Positions 58,456-64,000 of a stretch of DNA of 64,000 bases are shown here, one piece after another (positions within the stretch are counted from its first letter, which is position 1; each line of letters begins with the position of its first letter). A program made the translations under genes and the position numbers. The DNA is from Malania oleifera (taxonomy: Eukaryota > Streptophyta > Magnoliopsida > Santalales > Ximeniaceae), in assembly GCF_029873635.1 (NCBI RefSeq), contig NC_080423.1, positions 91,371,191 through 91,435,190 on the forward strand, given 5' to 3'. Under the pieces are notes generated by a model. It made no database searches, was not told the origin of the DNA, and saw nothing but the letters and a program-made list of their open reading frames with translations.

Positions 58456-59686
58456 TGATGCCCCGATTTTTCATACAATTTTTTATAACAATAATAAATA
58501 AATATCAATCAAATATCACATCGGCCACGTCAACATTTCTGATGCCACTCACATGACTCGACCCGCATTGGGTGTCGAGTAAACATACATTTTATTTATA
58601 TTAACCTAACAGCGGAAGACATAATGTACATACCATCTAGAATACAAAAACCAGAGTATCAATATCCATATACATACATTTCTATGCCATTCCCAAAAAT
58701 AGTACAACACTAGGCGAATCACACCTCCCTAGTCCAAAACTCACCTTGTATATCAGGGTCTCAGCTTCCTGCTAACACGAAACTCTATCACTTGGTCTGT
58801 CTCTGTTTCCTGAAAAGTTTAGATAATTCGAGTGAGACACATTTTAGTAAAACGGAATAAATTATTTACAGTGTGTGGCAATATGAGTTCAGTTATAACA
58901 CATTTTACTTTTCAAATCATCAATTCATTTGAGAAAATACACTGATATATATAATCAAAATCATATAAGTATAAAACACAAACTTTTATAAGTTTTAAAA
59001 CCATTTCTCAAATTCATTCTTACACAATTCATATTTACTAGCGAAATTTCTGAGAATAGGGGAGATTGTACGCCTATACATGCAGCTTCCCTTTGCTCTG
59101 ATATCGTTTGTAACCTTACTTGATTAACTTGGGTTCGACTACAACTGATACTCATCAGGGCACTCACCTTACTTAGTAAGCCCTCAACCGGAAGGTTTTA
59201 CTTCGCCTCAATTATTTATGTTATTAACTCACACATATCCATTTTACTATCCAGCACATGAGTATTCTTGGTTCCCAGTACTAATATCGCATCTGTAACT
59301 CATGGCTGCCCAGGGGATCTCTTTTCCATGCAATGCTTCCATGCATGGTCATGGTTGTACTGCCCGAAGGATGGATCTAACTGCGGTTGGCCGACCCGGT
59401 TAAATCAAAATATCTATTACATATCCCGCGTCTATAGTACGACTAGTTGGCCTATAGCCCTGATCCAGACTCAGAGGGCAAAATAACTCTACTAAACGGC
59501 TTAATCGACTGTCATGCCACACGCCTCAAGAGTCCGTGTGGTTGCACTATCACCACTAGCAACGATACTGTACTCAATATCACAACCCATCGTTAGGGTT
59601 TCCATAAACATCCGTCAGAGTTATCATTACCACATACCCGCAATCATTATGCGGTATTGACATTTCATCATTTATGTTAGCTTTAC
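58456..59686 (-). mobile_element. Gypsy-like LTR fragment on minus strand
   Basis: Outer end TGATGCCCCGATTTTTC, then the same landmarks as its relatives: ACAGCGGAAGACATAA, the acceptor-like TTTTCAGG (58812-58810 region), the decayed stem-loop (58850-58829) and a minisatellite-free core with GCCCGAAGGATGG. It is cut at 59687 by a Copia-type LTR and its other half is outside the window. Confidence 0.75.
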
Positions 59687-59966
59687 TGTAATCTCAAAAA
59701 AGGGGGGGGGGGTGAATTGGTATTTTAAAATTTAATCCCCTAGGTCAATCCACTAGCAGTAGTATTACACAAGTCTAAGGTTAATCTAATGCATATAAAA
59801 TAAATCAGTATATATATTCAGTGAAAATTAAACTGCACAAGATATTTAATTAAGTATGCACAATAAAACTGTAAATAGAGACGACACCAGAAATGTTATC
59901 GAAGTTCGGCAAATTGCCTACGTCCCCGCCTTAGCTCAAAAGTACAAGGATTACACTATAGGCTCA
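59687..59966 (-). mobile_element. Copia-type LTR, terminal 280 bp
   Basis: TGTAATCTC-A6-G10-TGAATTGG on the plus strand is the reverse of the ...CAATTCACCCCC... ending shared by all long Copia LTRs here, followed by the CCTACGTCCCCGCC block. Cut at 59967 by the next Copia element, so the remainder should lie beyond 64000. Confidence 0.75.
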
Positions 59967-59988
59967 TGAAATTAGGAATAGCTTCCCA

Positions 59989-62900
59989 TACTTGACTTCT
60001 TTCAAATGATTTAATTCCTCTTGCATTGCTATAATCCAAGAATCATCATTTAAAGCATCTTCAATATTTTTAGGTTCATCTTGAGACAAAAATGCATAAT
60101 GATTACAAATATTTTTTAGTGAGGCTCTAGTTGTTATCCCTTTTGATGTTTCACCAAGTATTTGATCTTTTGGGTGATTTTTGTTATATTTCCATTCTTT
60201 AGGAAGATTAAAATTTTCTGTAAAGTTTTCATTTGAAGCATTATTATCCTTTTCCTTTTTTATTTCAATGTCTTTTTCTTTTTGAGACATAACTTCTTTT
60301 TCATCATTCATATCTTTAATGTCATAATTATTTGATTCATCAAAAGTTATATGAATTGATTCCATGATTGTAGAAGTTCTTTTATTATAAATCCTATAAG
60401 TTTTACTATTTGTAGAATACCCTAAGAAGATACTTTCATCTGACTTTACATCAAATTTTCCTAAATCATCTTTAGTATTTAATATAAAGCATTTACAACC
60501 GAATACATGAAAGTAGGAAATAATAGGTTTTCTATCTTTCCAAAGTTCATATGGTGTTTTATCTATTTTTGACCTTATTGATACCCTCTTTACAATATAA
60601 CATGCAGTATTTACAGCTTCTGCCCAAAAATATTTAGGCAGATTATTTTCATTTAAAATTGTTCTTGCCATTTCTTGTAAAGTTCTATTTTTCTTTTCAA
60701 CAACTTCATTTTGTTGTGGAGTTCTAGGCGCTGAAAAATTATGAGTTATTCCTTGTTCATTAAAAAATTTATCAACTTCCTTATTTTTAAACTCTCTTCC
60801 TTGGTCACTTCTAAAGCTTGTTACATTGTAACCTTTCTCATTTTGTAATTTCTTACATAAGTTTATTAATTGGTTACAAGCTTCATCTTTGTTTGCTAAA
60901 AAGATTACCCAAGTGAATCTTGAATAATCATCTACTATAACAAAAGCATATTGTTTTCCACCTAAGCTTAAGGTTCTAGTTGGACCAAATAAGTCTAGAT
61001 GCAAGAGTTCTAGAGGTCTTTTAGTGGATATGTATTTTTTCTTCTTAAAGCTAGTTTTTACTTGTTTTCCCTTTTGACATGCATCACACAACTTGTCTTT
61101 TATGAATTTAGTATTTGGTAGTCATTTTACAAGATTTTTCTTAAATAATTTGGATAGTGGATCCATGCTAGCATGACCTAGTTTCCTATGCCATAACCAA
61201 CTTACTTCATTCATAACTGTTAAACAAGTTATGTTTTGATTTGCTATTTTCTCAAGATTTATACAATATACATTATTTATTCTATAAGCCATAAACAAGA
61301 TTTCTTTATTTTTGGGATTTTGGATAACACATTTTTCCTTCATGAAGATTACTTCAAACCCTTTATCGCTTAATTGACTAATACTTAAAAGGTTATGTTT
61401 TAGTCCTTCCACTAATAACACATTATCTATAGTGAGTGAAGATTCTTTACCAATTTTTCTGATACCAACAATTTTACCTTTGGCATTGTCGCCGAAGGTG
61501 GCGTATCCCCCATCCTTTTGTTTTAGAGTAGTGAACTTGGTCTTGTCACCGGTCATATGCCTTGAGAACCCGCTGTCCAAGTACCACTTGTCCGTTGTCA
61601 CTGTTGTCCTAAGGCAAACCTACAATGAGGGACACTATATGTTAGTTTTTGGTACCCAAATTCTTTTGACTTTCTTTATTTTGTTATTAGTTCCACTATT
61701 TGCTTTCCATTCTCCTTGAACTTTAATATATTTTCTTTTTAATGGACAATTGAACATCAAATGACCTTTAGTTTTGCACATATAGCAAATGGTGTGTTCA
61801 TGTTTGTTATTTGATGAAGCACTAGCATAAAACTTAGCTTCCTTAACAAAATATCCCATGTATAGCTTTTTATTCCTTTTATTTGCTTTACCATTGAAGC
61901 CTATTCCTTCTTTGTTTTCATGAAACTTTTGCTGTCCAATCATCTTTTCAAAGTTTTCTTTTCCTTTGGTAAAATCATAGATAATCTTTTCTCTATCCTT
62001 AATTATCTTTTTGAGTTCATTTATTTCTAAATCTTTCTTATTCAAGCCTTCTTTATGAGTTTTATCTAACTTTTGTTTTACTATATTTATTTCTTCTTCC
62101 AGCTGCTTATTATAAATGTCTTTCTTCTTCAATAGCTTTGAATGATTCAAGTTGCTTTACTAGTTCTTGATTTTGATCTTTCAAAATTATATTTCTTTTA
62201 GACACTTTTATAAATCTTTTATGTAGTGAGAATAATTTAGTTTGTAATTCCTTATAAGAAGGCAAGCTATCACATGACTCATCACAAGACTCATTTTGAG
62301 ATTCAGATGAAGAGTAGTAAGAATTTACCTCTTCATTGTTTGCCATGAAGCATATATTTGCCATCTTCTGTTCACTTGATTCGATTTCAGTTTTGCTGGA
62401 GGTCGAGTCATCCCAAGTAGCTTTCATTGCTTCCTTCTTTTTCTTCTTGTCTTTCTTGAATAATGGACAATCCGGTTTGATATGCCCTGACTTTTTGCAA
62501 TGATAACAAATTGGTAACTCATTCTTACCTTTACTTTCTTTTCTACTTGTCTCTCCTTTTTCAGTTTTCTTTTTATTAAATTTTCTAGGAAACCTTTTAT
62601 TTCTTCTATAGAATTTTCCTAGTCTTTTAGTAATGAAAGCCAGCTCATCTTGATCTAAGTCACTTGTTTAACTTTCTTCTTCACTAGTACTATGGTTAGA
62701 TGCTTTTAGAGCTATGAATTTTTTATGCTTAGGTTCAGGATTTCTTTCTTTCAATGCCATTTCATATGTGAGAAGTGAACCTATAAGTTCATCCAATGAA
62801 GTAGTTTTTAAGTTTCTACCTTTCATGATAGCTGTGGCCTTTGGTTCCCAAATAGAGGGTAGGCTTCTTAGAATTTTTCTGATCATTTCATAAGTAGTAT

Positions 62901-63398
62901 AGGTTTTTCCTAAGGCACTTAAGGAATTTATTATATGAGTAAATCTAGTGTACATGCTTGATATCGTTTCATCAGAATTCATTTTGAATGCTTCGTATTC
63001 ACTTGTTAACATGTCTATCCTATTATCTCTAACATCAACGGTTCCTTCATAAGTTCTAGTTTATCCCAAATCTCCTTAGCTATTTTGTAGGCCATGACTC
63101 GGTTAAACTCATTAGCATCCAATGCACAATATAACGCATTTATAGCACTTGCATTTATTTGAAGCATTTTATAGTCTAGGTTAGTCATATCTTTCTTTTC
63201 TTTTGGAATATTGTTTCCATCAACTATTTTAGTGGGGATAAGATTTCCATCCATAACTACTTCCCAAACTTTCCAATCCATGTGTTGGAGATATATTTCC
63301 ACTCTATTTTTCCAGAATGTATAATTGTGTCCACAAAAGATTGGTGGACGGGTTGAGGATTGGCCTTCACCAAAGGGTGCTACTCCAATGTTTGCCAT
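59989..63398 (-). pseudogene. Copia gag-pol of the right-hand element, broken
   Basis: Gag starts MANIGVAPFGEGQSSTRPP at 63398; YTFWKNRVEIYLQHMDWKVW marks the family. A frameshift near 63040 leads to MLTSEYEAFKMNSDETISSM. A TAA at 62668-62670 is followed in frame by a zinc knuckle CYHCKKSGHIKPDC (about 62465-62510). A coiled-coil stretch has a frameshift near 62130, and a second knuckle CYMCKTKGHLMFNC is at about 61800-61760, then KRIWVPK. Protease reads YLDSGFSRHMTGD, with Phe for the usual Cys. The GAG-pre-integrase HRKLGHAS is followed by one TGA (61122-61124). Integrase has HLDLFGP, RSDQGREF and QNEVVEKKNRT, all three acidic residues kept. RT stops after MQEELNHLKEVKYG. At least two frameshifts and four stops. 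Confidence 0.9.
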
Positions 63399-63440
63399 TA
63401 GATCTTTTTATAGTTTCTTGCTAGGAATTTCTATAACTAG

Positions 63441-63452
63441 GCTCTAATACCA
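63441..63452 (-). other. Primer binding site
   Basis: Minus strand TGGTATTAGAGC, one base different from the usual TGGTATCAGAGC, two bases from the LTR end. Confidence 0.88.
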
Positions 63453-63454
63453 AT

Positions 63455-64000
63455 TGAAATTAGGAATAGCTTCCCAAGAGGGGGGGGTGAATTGGAATCT
63501 TTTTAATTTGATTATATTTAATATTTTTTTTTAAGATACTAAAGAAAGCACAACAGATATTTTATAAGCACACTTTAGAATACTTGTAATTTAAATGAAC
63601 AAGACAATCAATAAAGTTAAAATAATTCAATCACTCAATCAAGGATAATTTTGCTTTTTTTGATTTCCCTGTGAATGTTTATCACCTTCTTTGAATTAGC
63701 TTTTAGTATGTGCTTCTCTTGATTAAGATTTTCACAGACTAACCAACGTACTCCCTTTTGGGTTTCTACAAACGGTTAATCGAAACGTACTTTCTAAATA
63801 CCAAGAGTCTTGGTTTCTTTCTCTTTGGAACTTGTTACCTGCACTTTGAAATCATACAACATAGCAAGTATAGTATATAAAATAGAGAGAAAGACACAAG
63901 ATTTTTTACGAGGTTCGGCTTCAACACAGCCTACGTCCTCGCCCTTGGTAAAATACCAAAGGTTTCCACTATCGCAGTTCCGTTACCGGGTGGAGCAATG
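63455..64000 (-). repeat. 5' LTR of the right-hand Copia element, partial
   Basis: Begins (plus strand) TGAAATTAGG, then the GGGGGGGTGAATTGG block typical of this LTR group, and includes CCTACGTCCTCGCCC near 63930-63945. It continues beyond the window. Confidence 0.85.

Larger units (their letters stand above)
59967..64000 (-). mobile_element. SIRE-like Copia retrotransposon, internally deleted, running off the window
   Basis: Minus-strand order is 5' LTR (from beyond 64000 to 63455), primer site, gag, protease, integrase and the first part of RT, then directly the last 22 bp of an LTR (59988-59967) identical to the LTR end at 63455-63476. So one deletion removed RT, RNase H and almost the entire 3' LTR. 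The 5-mer outside is GCTCA (59962-59966); its partner would be outside the window. Confidence 0.9.

Overview
The window is nuclear DNA of a flowering plant, most likely a eudicot. The evidence is AT-rich intergenic sequence, plant Copia and Gypsy retrotransposons with tRNA-Met-type primer sites, a MULE transposase next to a plant-mobile-domain (PMD) gene, hAT elements, and one intact ATL-type RING-H2 gene. I cannot name the species. It is a nested transposon graveyard; almost every long reading frame belongs to a mobile element and is broken.

Layout. 1-4.6 kb: MULE transposase remnant and PMD gene on the + strand, then a 149-bp tandem repeat. 4.6-8.1 kb: Copia fragment on the - strand. 8.5-8.75 kb: nested palindromes. 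10.75-21.63 kb: a non-autonomous Copia-type element with two 2.1-kb LTRs, containing a different 2.1-kb solo LTR (16077-18161). 23.3-27.8 kb: a third 2.1-kb Copia-type solo LTR (- strand), itself split by a Gypsy-like solo LTR (23517-25829). 28.2-29.0 kb: 130-bp tandem repeat. 32.3-36.0 kb: a second MULE transposase remnant split by a hAT element with a perfect 8-bp target duplication. 36.3-44.1 kb: a second PMD pseudogene (- strand) split by a Gypsy-type element (36929-43535), which contains another solo LTR. 44.5-49.6 kb: an old Gypsy-like LTR holding two solo LTRs. 50.85-53.36 kb: one more such LTR holding a hAT MITE. 54.3 kb: another MITE. 56.7-57.9 kb: the ATL gene. 58.5 kb to the end: Copia inside a Copia-type LTR inside a Gypsy-like LTR, running off the right edge.

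The only gene I expect to work for the plant is the 199-residue ATL RING-H2 ubiquitin ligase. The PMD gene at 1626-3811 keeps a clean four-exon structure but has one in-frame stop.

The most interesting signal is shared by several otherwise different LTR families. Each carries, just upstream of its TATA box, an array of short imperfect palindromes with a common GTCG-type centre and family-specific arms: TTCGTCGACGAA, AACCGTCGACGGTT, GGTCGACC, TTCAGTCGTCTGAA, TTCGGTYGCCCGAA. The Gypsy-like LTRs also share a stem-loop (CTTACTGAG...CTCACC) and splice-like signals inside the LTR. Every statement rests on reading the sequence; no database search was run.
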